Positions 1 to 7,693 of a stretch of 64,000 bases of DNA are shown in pieces. The notes below the pieces were generated by a model that was not told the origin of the DNA, made no database searches, and saw nothing but the letters and a program-made list of their open reading frames with translations. A program made the position numbers and the translations under genes. The stretch is from Paractinoplanes toevensis (GTDB lineage Bacteria; Actinomycetota; Actinomycetes; Mycobacteriales; Micromonosporaceae): positions 62,001-126,000 of the forward strand of contig NZ_BOQN01000051.1 in the NCBI RefSeq assembly GCF_018332695.1. The letters are read 5' to 3'. Numbering within the stretch: the stretch's first letter is position 1; each line of letters starts with the position of its first letter.

Positions 1-28
1 TGACGCCCCTCCGCCGGATGGACTCTAC

Positions 29-42
29 TAGAACTTGTTCTA
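29..42. promoter_or_regulatory. KstR operator upstream of fadE26
   Basis: The sequence TAGAACTTGTTCTA is an exact match to the KstR palindrome TNNAACNNGTTNNA known from mycobacteria, with fully symmetric outer bases. It lies directly upstream of the fadE26-like gene. A possible -10-like TAATCT overlaps and follows its end (41-46). Confidence 0.88.
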
Positions 43-64
43 ATCTATGACACCGGGCGGGCAC

Positions 65-1225
65 ATGCACGTGGGATACACACCCGAGCAGGAGCAGCTC
101 CGCCGGGAGCTGCGGGCCTACTTCGCCGACCTGATGACGCCGGAGCTGCGCGCGGCGCTCACCGACGAGGACGGGGAGTACGGCGACGGCGGGGCTTACC
201 GTGCGGTGGTGCGCCGCCTGGGCCGGGACGGCTGGCTGGCGCTGGGCTGGCCCCGGGAGCACGGCGGCGGCGGGCGCTCCCGCCTCGACCAGCTCATCTT
301 CGCCGACGAGGCGGCGATGGCCGGCGTGCCGGTGCCGTTCCTGACCATCTACACGGTCGGGCCGACCATCGCCCGGCACGGCTCCGACCAGCAGCGGGCC
401 GAGCTGCTGCCGAGGATCGCGGCCGGCGAGGTGCACTTCTCGATCGGCTATTCGGAACCGGAGGCCGGCACCGACCTGGCGGCCCTGCGCACCCGCGCGA
501 TCCGGGACGGCGACGCGTACGTCATCAATGGTCAGAAGATGTGGACCAGCCTGATCCGGTACGCCGATTACGTCTGGCTGGCCTGCCGCACCGATCCGGA
601 GGCGCCGCGCCACAAAGGGTTGTCCATCCTGGTGGTGCCGACCGACGCGGCCGGCTTCTCGTGGACGCCGGTGCACACCGTGGCCGGCCCGACCACCAGC
701 GCGACCTACTACTCGGACGTGCGCGTGCCGGTGTCCGCCCGGGTCGGCGCCGAGAACGAGGGCTGGCGCCTGATCACCGACCAGCTCAACCACGAGCGGG
801 TGGCGCTCACCTCGGCCGCTCCGTTGCGCCGAGCGCTGGACGAGGTCATCGAGTGGGCGATCGCGACCCGGCGGATCGACCAGGAATGGGTGCGGCTGCA
901 CCTGGCCCGGGTGCACGCCAAGGCCGAGGTCCTCAAACTGCTGAACTGGCGGGTGGCGGCGGGCGAGGACGGCCCGCCCGCGGCCGTACGGGCCTCGGCC
1001 GGCAAGGTGTACGGGACGGAGCTGGCCGTCGAGGCGTACCGGTTGCTGATGGAGGTCCTCGGCCCGGCCTCGACCGTGCGCGGCGGCTCGCCCGGCGCCC
1101 TGCTGCACGGCCGGATCGAGCGCGCGCACCGCTCCGCCCTGATCCTCACCTTCGGCGGCGGCACCAACGAGGTGCAGCGCGACATCATCGCGGCCGGCGC
1201 CCTCGGCCTGCCGGTCCGGCGATAG
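65..1225 (+). CDS. fadE26: acyl-CoA dehydrogenase, FadE26/ChsE4-like
   Basis: Acyl-CoA dehydrogenase subunit, about 386 aa. It resembles mycobacterial FadE26 (ChsE4) throughout, for example MTPELR near the N-terminus, HFSIGYSEPEAGTDLAAL, NGQKMWTSLIRYADYVW and the C-terminal FGGGTNEVQRDIIA. In the known pathway ChsE4-ChsE5 form an alpha2beta2 dehydrogenase acting on sterol side-chain CoA esters, and the second subunit follows 8 nt downstream. The start at 65 (MHVGYTPEQEQL) matches the FadE26 N-terminus. An in-frame ATG at 47 is possible but lies only 4 nt from the KstR box. Family assignment is from recognised motifs and gene pairing. Confidence 0.85.
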   Translation: MHVGYTPEQEQLRRELRAYFADLMTPELRAALTDEDGEYGDGGAYRAVVRRLGRDGWLALGWPREHGGGGRSRLDQLIFADEAAMAGVPVPFLTIYTVGPTIARHGSDQQRAELLPRIAAGEVHFSIGYSEPEAGTDLAALRTRAIRDGDAYVINGQKMWTSLIRYADYVWLACRTDPEAPRHKGLSILVVPTDAAGFSWTPVHTVAGPTTSATYYSDVRVPVSARVGAENEGWRLITDQLNHERVALTSAAPLRRALDEVIEWAIATRRIDQEWVRLHLARVHAKAEVLKLLNWRVAAGEDGPPAAVRASAGKVYGTELAVEAYRLLMEVLGPASTVRGGSPGALLHGRIERAHRSALILTFGGGTNEVQRDIIAAGALGLPVRR

Positions 1226-1233
1226 GAGACCCG

Positions 1234-2247
1234 ATGGATTTCTCGCTCAGCGGCGAGGCACGCGACCTGGCCGCCCTCACCCGCGACCTGACGGCCTCCG
1301 GCCGATCCCTCTGGCCGGCGTTGGCCGAGGCCGGCGTGCTGGCCGCGGCCCTGCCGAAAAGGGCCGGAGGCGAGGGGTACGGGCTGGTGGAGCAGTGCGC
1401 GATCCTGGTCGAGCTGGGTCGGGCCGCCGCCACCGAGGTGCCGTACCTCCCCTCGATCGCCGTGGCGGCGTCGACCCTGGCCCGGTTCGGCAGCGACGAG
1501 TGGGTCGGCCCGGCCGGCCGTGGTGAGGTCGTGCTGACCGCCGCGCCGCTCGGCTCGGTCGACGCCCGGCCGGACGGTGCCGCCTGGCGCCTGGACGGCG
1601 AGGTGACCGCGGTGCCAGCGGCGACCGACGCCGTACTGATCCTGGTTCCGGCCGGGCCGGACGTGTTCCTCGTACGGCCGGGCGACGCGGGCGTCACCGT
1701 CGAGCCGCAGCGGGTCGCCGGCGACCCCGGAGCGGGCCTGCTCCGGCTGGCCGGGGCGGTCGGCCATCCGCTGGAGGGTGCGTCCGCCCGGCTGTCGGCG
1801 CACGCCACCGTCGGCGCCTGCGCCGCCCAGCTCGGCGTGGTCGAGCGGGCCCTGGAGATGACCGCCGAGTACGCCCGGGAGCGCGTCCAGTTCGGCCGCC
1901 CGATCGGCTCGTTCCAGGCGGTGTCGCAGCGGCTCGCCGACGCGCACATCGACGTCGAGGCGCTGCGGCTGTCGTTGTGGCAGGCGGCCTGGTTGCTGGC
2001 CGAGGACCGACCGGCGGCGGCCGAGGTGGCGACGGCCGGTTTCTGGGCGGCCGAGGCGGGTCATCGGGTGCTGCACACCGCCGTCCACGTCCACGGCGGC
2101 GTCGGCCTCGACGTCGATTACTCGCTGCACCGCTATTTCCTGGCCGCCAAGCACCACGAGTTCCTGCTGGGCGGCGCCACCGGACAGCTCCTCGCTCTGG
2201 CCGAGACCTTCCCGACGGAAATAGAACACGTTACAGTCCGGGGATGA
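1234..2247 (+). CDS. fadE27: acyl-CoA dehydrogenase, FadE27/ChsE5-like
   Basis: Second acyl-CoA dehydrogenase subunit, 337 aa, following fadE26 as in the chsE4-chsE5 pair. The C-terminal half carries the ACAD motifs RVQFGRPIGSFQAVSQRLAD and HVHGGVGLDVDYSLHRYF; the N-terminal half is short and divergent, as usual for the beta-type subunit of these heterotetramers. TAGGAGA precedes the ATG. The last codons contain a perfect KstR box, so the coding 3' end doubles as an operator. Its stop overlaps the next start in an ATGA. Confidence 0.83.
   Translation: MDFSLSGEARDLAALTRDLTASGRSLWPALAEAGVLAAALPKRAGGEGYGLVEQCAILVELGRAAATEVPYLPSIAVAASTLARFGSDEWVGPAGRGEVVLTAAPLGSVDARPDGAAWRLDGEVTAVPAATDAVLILVPAGPDVFLVRPGDAGVTVEPQRVAGDPGAGLLRLAGAVGHPLEGASARLSAHATVGACAAQLGVVERALEMTAEYARERVQFGRPIGSFQAVSQRLADAHIDVEALRLSLWQAAWLLAEDRPAAAEVATAGFWAAEAGHRVLHTAVHVHGGVGLDVDYSLHRYFLAAKHHEFLLGGATGQLLALAETFPTEIEHVTVRG
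2222..2235. promoter_or_regulatory. intragenic KstR operator
   Basis: TAGAACACGTTACA matches TNNAACNNGTTNNA exactly. It lies wholly inside the last codons of fadE27 and 8 nt before the ATG of the LLM oxidoreductase, implying a second KstR-controlled promoter within the operon. Confidence 0.75.
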
Positions 2248-3116
2248 GGTTCAGTCTCGGGATCGCGCTCAGCCCGCTCGACCAACTCATCGACCTGGCG
2301 CAGACCGCGGAGGAGTGCGGCTTCGCGTCCATCGCGCTGCCCGACTCGCTCTTCTACTCCGAAGAGGTCAGCGCGAAATACCCGTACACCCCGGATGGAA
2401 GTCGTTTTTGGACGGCCGAGACACCGTGGGCCGATCCGCTCGTCACGGCCGCGGCGCTCGGAGCGGCGACCAGCAACATCCGGTTCTACACGCAGGTGCT
2501 CAAGCTCGGCCCGCGCAATCCGGTGCTGCTGGCCCGGCAGGTCGGATCGGTGGCCCACCTGACCGGCAATCGGTTCGGCCTCGGTGTCGGCCTGGGCTGG
2601 TCGCCGGAGGAGTCGCTGTGGTGCGGCGCCCCGTTCGCCGATCGCGGCGCGCGCGGCGACGAGGCGATCGAGGTGCTGAAACTGATCCTCGGCGGCGGCA
2701 TGGTGGAGTACCACGGCAAGCACTTCGATTTCGGCCGCCTCCAGATGAGCCCGGCACCGACCGCGCCGGTGCCGATCTACGTGGGCGGTCACGCCGACGT
2801 GGCACTGCGCCGCGCCGCCCGGGTCGGCGACGGCTGGTCCTCGGCCATGATGCGCTTCGACGACCTGCGCGCGGTCATCGCCCGGCTCGCCGAGCTGCGC
2901 GCCGAGTACGGCCGGGCCGACGACCCCTTCGAGATCCAGGCGGTGTGCATCGACCGCTTCGGCCTGGACGGCTTCCGGCAGCAGGCCGAGGCCGGCGTGA
3001 CCGACGCGATCGTGGTGCCGTGGCGTTTCTACGGCACCGGCTTCGACGGCCCGCTGGCCGCCAAACGCGACGGCCTGCGCCGCTTCGCCGACGAGGTGGT
3101 CGCCAAGCTCACGTGA
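2244..3116 (+). CDS. LLM-class (F420-type) oxidoreductase, Rv3520c-like
   Basis: Luciferase-like monooxygenase family protein of 290 aa, probably using coenzyme F420. Seen: N-terminal barrel start MRFSLGIALSPLDQLIDLAQ, PDSLFYSEEV, NRFGLGVGLGWSPEE and PIYVGGHADVALRRAARVGDGW, all typical of this family. It resembles M. tuberculosis Rv3520c, which also sits beside the Rv3521-ltp4-ltp3 genes; those homologues are in this window at 14.1-17.3 kb. The substrate is unknown. It overlaps fadE27 by 4 nt and has its own KstR box, so it may be transcribed both with and apart from fadE26-27. Confidence 0.8.
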   Translation: MRFSLGIALSPLDQLIDLAQTAEECGFASIALPDSLFYSEEVSAKYPYTPDGSRFWTAETPWADPLVTAAALGAATSNIRFYTQVLKLGPRNPVLLARQVGSVAHLTGNRFGLGVGLGWSPEESLWCGAPFADRGARGDEAIEVLKLILGGGMVEYHGKHFDFGRLQMSPAPTAPVPIYVGGHADVALRRAARVGDGWSSAMMRFDDLRAVIARLAELRAEYGRADDPFEIQAVCIDRFGLDGFRQQAEAGVTDAIVVPWRFYGTGFDGPLAAKRDGLRRFADEVVAKLT

Positions 3117-3161
3117 CCCGGGGGTGCCCTCGCCGTGCGGCCAGGAGGCAGGATCGACCTC

Positions 3162-3734
3162 ATGAAGCTGCATGAGCGTATCGACGGGCGGTTGCGGTCC
3201 TTCATCGAAGCGCAGCCGATGTTCTTCGTGGCCACCGCGCCGAACGGCCCCGGCGGCCACGTCAACGTCTCGCCCAAGGGGATGGGCGGCACGTTCGTGG
3301 TGCTCGGCGAGCATCGGGTGGCATACCTGGACTATCACGGCAGCGGCGCGGAGACGATCGCCCACCTGAGCGAGAACGGCCGGATCACCGTGATGTTCTG
3401 CGCCTTCGAGGGCCCGCCCAACATCGTGCGGCTGCACGGCCAGGGCCGGGCCGTCCCGGTCACCTCCCCGGAGTACGCCGATCTGTCCCGCGCGTTCCCC
3501 GCCCCGCCGGACACCCACGGCGTCCGCTCGGTGATCGACATCGAGGTCGACCGGATCAGCGACTCCTGCGGCTACTCGGTCCCGCTGATGTCCTACGAGG
3601 GCGACCGCGACCTGCTGATCCGCTCCCACGAACGCCGAAGCGACGAGGACCTGGCCGAGTACCGCCGGGTGAAGAACAGCGTGAGCATCGACGGCCGCCC
3701 GATCTTCTCCGAGGCCCAGCCCGGCACCTCTTGA
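3162..3734 (+). CDS. pyridoxamine 5'-phosphate oxidase-family protein
   Basis: Flavin-binding split-barrel protein of about 190 aa. Motifs seen: QPMFFVATAPNG near the start, HVNVSPKGMGGTFVVL, YLDYHGSGAETIAHLSENGRITVMF, then PNIVRLHGQGRAV. Members bind FMN, F420 or haem, and the substrate here cannot be read from sequence. An AGGAGG lies about 13 nt before the ATG at 3162. An in-frame GTG at 3135 lies upstream of that AGGAGG, so 3162 was preferred. It follows the LLM enzyme by 45 nt and is probably in the same operon, which suggests a redox role next to an F420-type enzyme (inference). Confidence 0.75.
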   Translation: MKLHERIDGRLRSFIEAQPMFFVATAPNGPGGHVNVSPKGMGGTFVVLGEHRVAYLDYHGSGAETIAHLSENGRITVMFCAFEGPPNIVRLHGQGRAVPVTSPEYADLSRAFPAPPDTHGVRSVIDIEVDRISDSCGYSVPLMSYEGDRDLLIRSHERRSDEDLAEYRRVKNSVSIDGRPIFSEAQPGTS

Positions 3735-3747
3735 GTACGGTGGCAGC

Positions 3748-4500
3748 ATGAAACCACCGGCGCAGTTGCCGATCATCGCGGTGGCCAGCGGCAAGGGCGG
3801 CGTCGGCAAGTCGAGCGTCGCGGTCGCGATCGGCCGGGAACTGGCCCGCTCCGGCCGCAAGGTCGGCCTGGTCGACGCCGACATCGCCGGCCCCGACGTG
3901 CCCCGCATGCTGGGCCTGCGCCGCGACGCGCCGGCCAGGACGATCACCCTCGCATCGTGGGGTCGCGGCGGCAAAGCCGGACCCGGCCTGGAAGCGATGG
4001 AGGTGGACGGCCTCAAGGTCGCCTCCGCGGGCTTCCTCATGTCCGGCAGCCAGGGCCTGGCCCTCGGCTCGGACCTGGGCGACTTGATGCTCGGCCGCCT
4101 GATCAAGGAAACCAACTGGGGCGACGTCGAAGCCCTGATAGTGGACCTGCCACCAGGCATCAACTTCACCCAGCAGGGTGTCCTCTCCGGCGCCGGCCGG
4201 GTGACGACGATCCTGGTGGTGACCCCGGCCGAGGTCTCCCACCTGGACACCAGCCGCGCACTGACCACCCTCCGCCAGGTGCGGACGCCGGTGCTGGGCG
4301 GCGTGGAGAACATGGCCTACTTCGAGTGCCCGTGCTGCGGCGAGAAGACCGAACTGCACGAGCCGGCCCCCGCCGACCGCACCATCTGGGCCGACGGCGT
4401 GCAACGCCTGACCCGCCTGCCGTTCCGCCCGAAGGCGGAGATCGCCCCCACCGACCTGACCCCGGTCCTCGAAGCGGTAGCGGCACACATCGAGGCGTGA
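3748..4500 (+). CDS. Mrp/NBP35-family P-loop ATPase
   Basis: Cytosolic P-loop ATPase of 250 aa in the MinD/Mrp family. The deviant Walker A ASGKGGVGKSS is near residue 14, followed by GLVDADIAGPDVPRMLG, the switch motif VDLPPG, and a cysteine motif ECPCCGEKTE near the C-terminus resembling the metal-binding CxxC of Mrp/ApbC iron-sulphur carriers. It follows the PNPOx gene by 13 nt and ends the operon. A role delivering Fe-S clusters to the many iron-sulphur steroid enzymes encoded nearby is attractive but is inference. It lacks the N-terminal DUF59 domain of housekeeping Mrp. Confidence 0.8.
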   Translation: MKPPAQLPIIAVASGKGGVGKSSVAVAIGRELARSGRKVGLVDADIAGPDVPRMLGLRRDAPARTITLASWGRGGKAGPGLEAMEVDGLKVASAGFLMSGSQGLALGSDLGDLMLGRLIKETNWGDVEALIVDLPPGINFTQQGVLSGAGRVTTILVVTPAEVSHLDTSRALTTLRQVRTPVLGGVENMAYFECPCCGEKTELHEPAPADRTIWADGVQRLTRLPFRPKAEIAPTDLTPVLEAVAAHIEA

Positions 4501-4549
4501 GCCAAGGCCGCCGGCCCTGCTCCCACAAAGCGGGAATCCCGAAAGCTCC

Positions 4550-5683
4550 TTAATCGATGTCGGTGAACGCGGCGTCGACCTCGGCCGTCGTCAGGCCGAA
4601 ATCGTCCAGCGTGTAGCGGTGGGTCGGCTGCCTCGCGGTTGATCGGAAATCCGTCATCGCGGCTCGGGCCCGCTCGGTCAGCGGCGCGCCCAGCCGGTCG
4701 TAGATGGCCTCTACCGTGCCCAGCGGGTCGGCCACGAAGGTGTCGTAGTCGACGTCGATGAAGTGGGACCGGTCGTGGCGGGCTCGGTCGGTCGCGAAGC
4801 GCCGCAGGCCTCGGGACCACGTTGCCAGCTGGTCTCGGCCCAGCAACTGGCCGTTGAACACCGTTGACCAACCGGCGCAGGCCTGGGCGTTGAGGCTGCA
4901 TACCGAGGCGATCGCCGCTCGCGGGGCGCGGTGGGTCTGGATGATCACGGCGTCGGGGTAGGCGGCCAGCAGCGCGTCCAGGGCGAACAGGTGGCTGGGG
5001 TTCTTCAGCACCCAGCGGCGGTCGGGGTCGTGCAGGCCGATCAGCTGGAGGTTGCGGCGGTGGCGCTGGTAGGCGGCGGTCCAGTCCTGGGCGCTGAGCC
5101 ACGCCGCGTAGGACGGGATGTGGGCCAGGCATTCGAAGGACACCGACATCATCGACTGGAGCAGCAGCCGCCAGCACTCCTCGACCTGGTCGGCCGCCGT
5201 GTAGTGCGCGCCCACGAACGCCGGGTTCGCCTCGTGGTGCTGTTCGTAACCGGCCTGCAGGGTGGCATAGATCGGGTTCGACTCCCAGGTCGCGCGGGGT
5301 GGCCGGGGCTGCGGCACCTCGGTCAGCCACAGTTCGAGGCCCTGGTTCGCGGGGTCTGCGGTGAGCAACCGGTGCAGGGCGGTGGTGCCGGTGCGGGGCA
5401 GGCCGGTCACGAAGACCGGGCGGGGCACCTCGACCGAGGCGTGCGACGGGAACTGCTTCCAGGCGGCCTCGCTGAGCAGCCTGGAAACCAGGGCCGAGCG
5501 CAACAGCGCCCGGGACACCTTGCTGCCGGCCGGGGTCAGGGCCGCTTCCGTGCCGTACGCCTGAAGCAGCGCAAGCATCCCGGCGCGATAGTCGCCGTCG
5601 CCGAAATCGTCGAGGCCGGTCCGGCGGGTCGCCGAGGCGTGCAGCTCGTCGATGGTGCCGACGTCGGTGCGCGTGTCCTGCAT
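4550..5683 (-). CDS. sulfotransferase-family protein, Rv3529c-like
   Basis: Putative PAPS-dependent sulfotransferase of 377 aa. The 5'-phosphosulphate loop VFVTGLPRTGTTALHRLL is at about residues 90-107, and a 3'-phosphate region follows around WVLKNPSHLFALDALLAAYPDAVIIQTHR. It is the last gene of an operon with an SDR and an Rv3531c-like gene, the same trio as Rv3531c-Rv3530c-Rv3529c in the mycobacterial KstR regulon. Substrate is unknown; a steroid or steroid-derived alcohol is a guess. The operon promoter carries KstR boxes at 7641-7683. Confidence 0.75.
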   Translation of the reverse strand: MQDTRTDVGTIDELHASATRRTGLDDFGDGDYRAGMLALLQAYGTEAALTPAGSKVSRALLRSALVSRLLSEAAWKQFPSHASVEVPRPVFVTGLPRTGTTALHRLLTADPANQGLELWLTEVPQPRPPRATWESNPIYATLQAGYEQHHEANPAFVGAHYTAADQVEECWRLLLQSMMSVSFECLAHIPSYAAWLSAQDWTAAYQRHRRNLQLIGLHDPDRRWVLKNPSHLFALDALLAAYPDAVIIQTHRAPRAAIASVCSLNAQACAGWSTVFNGQLLGRDQLATWSRGLRRFATDRARHDRSHFIDVDYDTFVADPLGTVEAIYDRLGAPLTERARAAMTDFRSTARQPTHRYTLDDFGLTTAEVDAAFTDID

Positions 5684-5693
5684 GCGAACCCCC

Positions 5694-6470
5694 TCAGTGA
5701 TGGAACTCGCCGCAGTTGACGTCGAGGCACTGGCCGGTGATGCCGCGGGCCAGTTCGGAGGCGAGGAACAGCACCGCGTCGGCGACCTCGTCGGGCAGCG
5801 GCAGGCGGCGCAGGTCGGTGGTGGCCGCGATCTCGTCGTAGATCTGCCGGGCCGGCACCTCGCGCTCGGCGGCCTGGTAGTCGAACCACATGCGCAGGCT
5901 GTCCGCCCAGATCCAGCCGGGCGCCACCGAGTTGACCCGTACCCCTTTGGGCCCGAGCTCGCCGGCCAGGTTCTGCGCGACCGCGAGCAGCCCGGCCTTG
6001 GCCAGTTTGTACGGCCCGAACGGGCGCCGGGAGTGCCGCAGCACGGCCGAGTTCACCATCACCACCGCGCCGGCCGAGGCGACGAGCGCGGGGGTCAGCA
6101 GCCGGGTCAGCCGGAGCGCGGCGAGCACGTTGACGTCGAAGCTGGACCGCAGATCGTCCAGGTCGACCTTGCCCAGGCTGCGCATCGGCGGCATCACGAA
6201 CGCGTTGTTGACGAGGGCGTCGACCCGGCCGAACTCGTCGATGGCGGCCCGCACCAGGGCCGCGCTGGAGTCGTCGTCGGTGAGGTCGGTGGGCACGGCG
6301 AGGGCCTGGCGGCCGGCCGCGGTCACCTTCCCGGCCACCTCGGCCAGGTACGACTCGGTGCGCGCGGCGAGCACCACGTCGGCGCCGGCCTGGGCGGCCC
6401 GCACCGCGACGGCCTGGCCGAGGCCGGGCCCGACCCCGGCGACCAGAACGACTTTCTCGGCGAGCAGCAC
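5694..6470 (-). CDS. short-chain dehydrogenase/reductase, Rv3530c-like
   Basis: SDR family NAD(P)-dependent oxidoreductase, 258 aa. The Rossmann motif reads LVAGVGPGLGQAVA, followed by a VNNAF motif (NNAG variant), SAV, and the catalytic YKLAK (YxxxK). Start is GTG at 6470, 3 nt after the upstream gene ends. Gene order matches the Rv3531c-3530c-3529c operon. It probably oxidises or reduces a hydroxyl/keto group of a steroid intermediate (inference); the precise substrate is not known. Confidence 0.8.
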   Translation of the reverse strand: MLLAEKVVLVAGVGPGLGQAVAVRAAQAGADVVLAARTESYLAEVAGKVTAAGRQALAVPTDLTDDDSSAALVRAAIDEFGRVDALVNNAFVMPPMRSLGKVDLDDLRSSFDVNVLAALRLTRLLTPALVASAGAVVMVNSAVLRHSRRPFGPYKLAKAGLLAVAQNLAGELGPKGVRVNSVAPGWIWADSLRMWFDYQAAEREVPARQIYDEIAATTDLRRLPLPDEVADAVLFLASELARGITGQCLDVNCGEFHH

Positions 6471-6473
6471 GGC

Positions 6474-7631
6474 TCAGCCCAGCATCCGGGCCGCGGTGGC
6501 GGCCTGTCGCGCGGCGATGCGTTCCCGCCACGCCGCCGGGGCGATCGGTTCGTGGTACGGCAGTTGCTTGGGCAGGTCGTCGACGGCGACCACCTCCGCC
6601 CGCGGGCCGTCGGACCGGGTCAGCGCGCGCGACAGCCGCTGCCAGCGCAGCTGCACGTAACCGCGGTCGTGGCCGGTGCGCTCGATCCAGTTCGCCACAC
6701 CGGGATCGCGTTCGCTGATCACATACCGCACCATGCCGTCCGGGTCGACCCGTGCCTGCGGGACGGTGAGGCTGGTCTGGTGGTTGATGTAGTCGAGCGA
6801 GACGTACCACATCGTGCCGAGCTGAAGCCCCTGGTAGGGCGCGTCGGAGACCGGCACGGTGACCACCATGGCCTGGTCGTCGGCGAGTTCGTAGTGGCCC
6901 ACCGACGAGTACTGGGTGGCCAGCCCGCCGGGCGTGAGTCGGGGCGGTGTGAGGGTGTTGACCGGCAGGTTCAGGTAGAAGCGCTCGGCGAACGCCAGGA
7001 ACGTACGGATGCGGCCGACCAGCATTTTGCCGGCCACGGCGTACCGCTTGGAAATGGCCTCCTGGGTGAGGGGCGCGGGTGCCGCACCGAGACGGTCGGC
7101 CCGATGGATGCGCAGCATCCCGGGTTTCTCGGTGGCCCAGTCGCTGAACACCTCGCGCACCACGAGCATCGCCGAGCCGGGCGCGAGCGAGAACGCGTTG
7201 CGGCCGGACAGGCCCGGCCCGAACCGGATCTCGAAACAGCCGTCCGGGTCGATGTCGATCTCCCGGTCGTCGAACGCGGCGAGGCTGCCCGGCACGTTGA
7301 CCGGGGAGTAGGAGCCGTCGAGGATCTGGAAGCTCAGGTCGGTGGTGCTGCCGCGGCGGCCGGTCACCACGTATTCGGCGTCGTCACGCAGCCAGGCGTG
7401 GAAATACAGCGTGTCCGGATTATCCAACCCCATTTTGGTGTACGGGCCGGTAGAGCGCACGAAGTAGGGGAAATCCCGGTCGTACGCCCAGGCCATCTGG
7501 ATCGATGCCCGGATGCCGCCGGCCAGGTAGTCGTAGCCCTCGATCAGGTCCAGTTCGCCGCGGATGTGGGGGGCCTCGGCGACGACGCGCTCGGCTTGCG
7601 CGATGGCGTCGGCGAACGGCTGAGTAAGCAC
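6474..7631 (-). CDS. conserved hypothetical protein, Rv3531c-like
   Basis: Protein of 385 aa resembling M. tuberculosis Rv3531c, a KstR-regulon protein of unknown function, possibly related to the DUF1214 family. Recognisable stretches are TKMGLDNPDTLYFHAWL, IDPDGCFEIRFG and a C-terminal LRWQRLSR. No signal peptide or membrane segment is evident and no catalytic motif could be assigned. It is the first gene of a three-gene operon. The GTG start lies 9 nt from a perfect KstR box with no properly spaced Shine-Dalgarno, consistent with a leaderless mRNA. Confidence 0.7.
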   Translation of the reverse strand: MLTQPFADAIAQAERVVAEAPHIRGELDLIEGYDYLAGGIRASIQMAWAYDRDFPYFVRSTGPYTKMGLDNPDTLYFHAWLRDDAEYVVTGRRGSTTDLSFQILDGSYSPVNVPGSLAAFDDREIDIDPDGCFEIRFGPGLSGRNAFSLAPGSAMLVVREVFSDWATEKPGMLRIHRADRLGAAPAPLTQEAISKRYAVAGKMLVGRIRTFLAFAERFYLNLPVNTLTPPRLTPGGLATQYSSVGHYELADDQAMVVTVPVSDAPYQGLQLGTMWYVSLDYINHQTSLTVPQARVDPDGMVRYVISERDPGVANWIERTGHDRGYVQLRWQRLSRALTRSDGPRAEVVAVDDLPKQLPYHEPIAPAAWRERIAARQAATAARMLG

Positions 7632-7640
7632 ACCTCATGC

Positions 7641-7654
7641 TAGAACGTGTTCTA
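7641..7654. promoter_or_regulatory. KstR operator, leftward operon
   Basis: TAGAACGTGTTCTA is an exact KstR palindrome. It ends 9 nt from the GTG of the Rv3531c-like gene and is paired with a second box 15 nt away. Confidence 0.88.
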
Positions 7655-7669
7655 ACTCTTGACCATATG

Positions 7670-7683
7670 TAGAACGCGTTCCA
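7670..7683. promoter_or_regulatory. KstR operator, alcohol dehydrogenase side
   Basis: TAGAACGCGTTCCA matches TNNAACNNGTTNNA exactly and ends 10 nt before the ATG of the alcohol dehydrogenase. Together with 7641-7654 it gives each divergent promoter its own box. Confidence 0.85.
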
Positions 7684-7693
7684 CTCTGGGTCC

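Noticed and set aside
2133..4313. 726-aa open frame on the minus strand across fadE27, LLM, PNPOx and ATPase genes
   Set aside because: Antisense shadow in GC-rich DNA: low-complexity Arg/Gly/His-rich translation, while the plus-strand genes have clear family motifs and ribosome binding sites.
4523..4544. Short CGGGAATCCCG repeat between the Mrp ATPase and sulfotransferase genes
   Set aside because: Arms of only 4-5 bp; too weak to call a terminator, although the genes do converge here.
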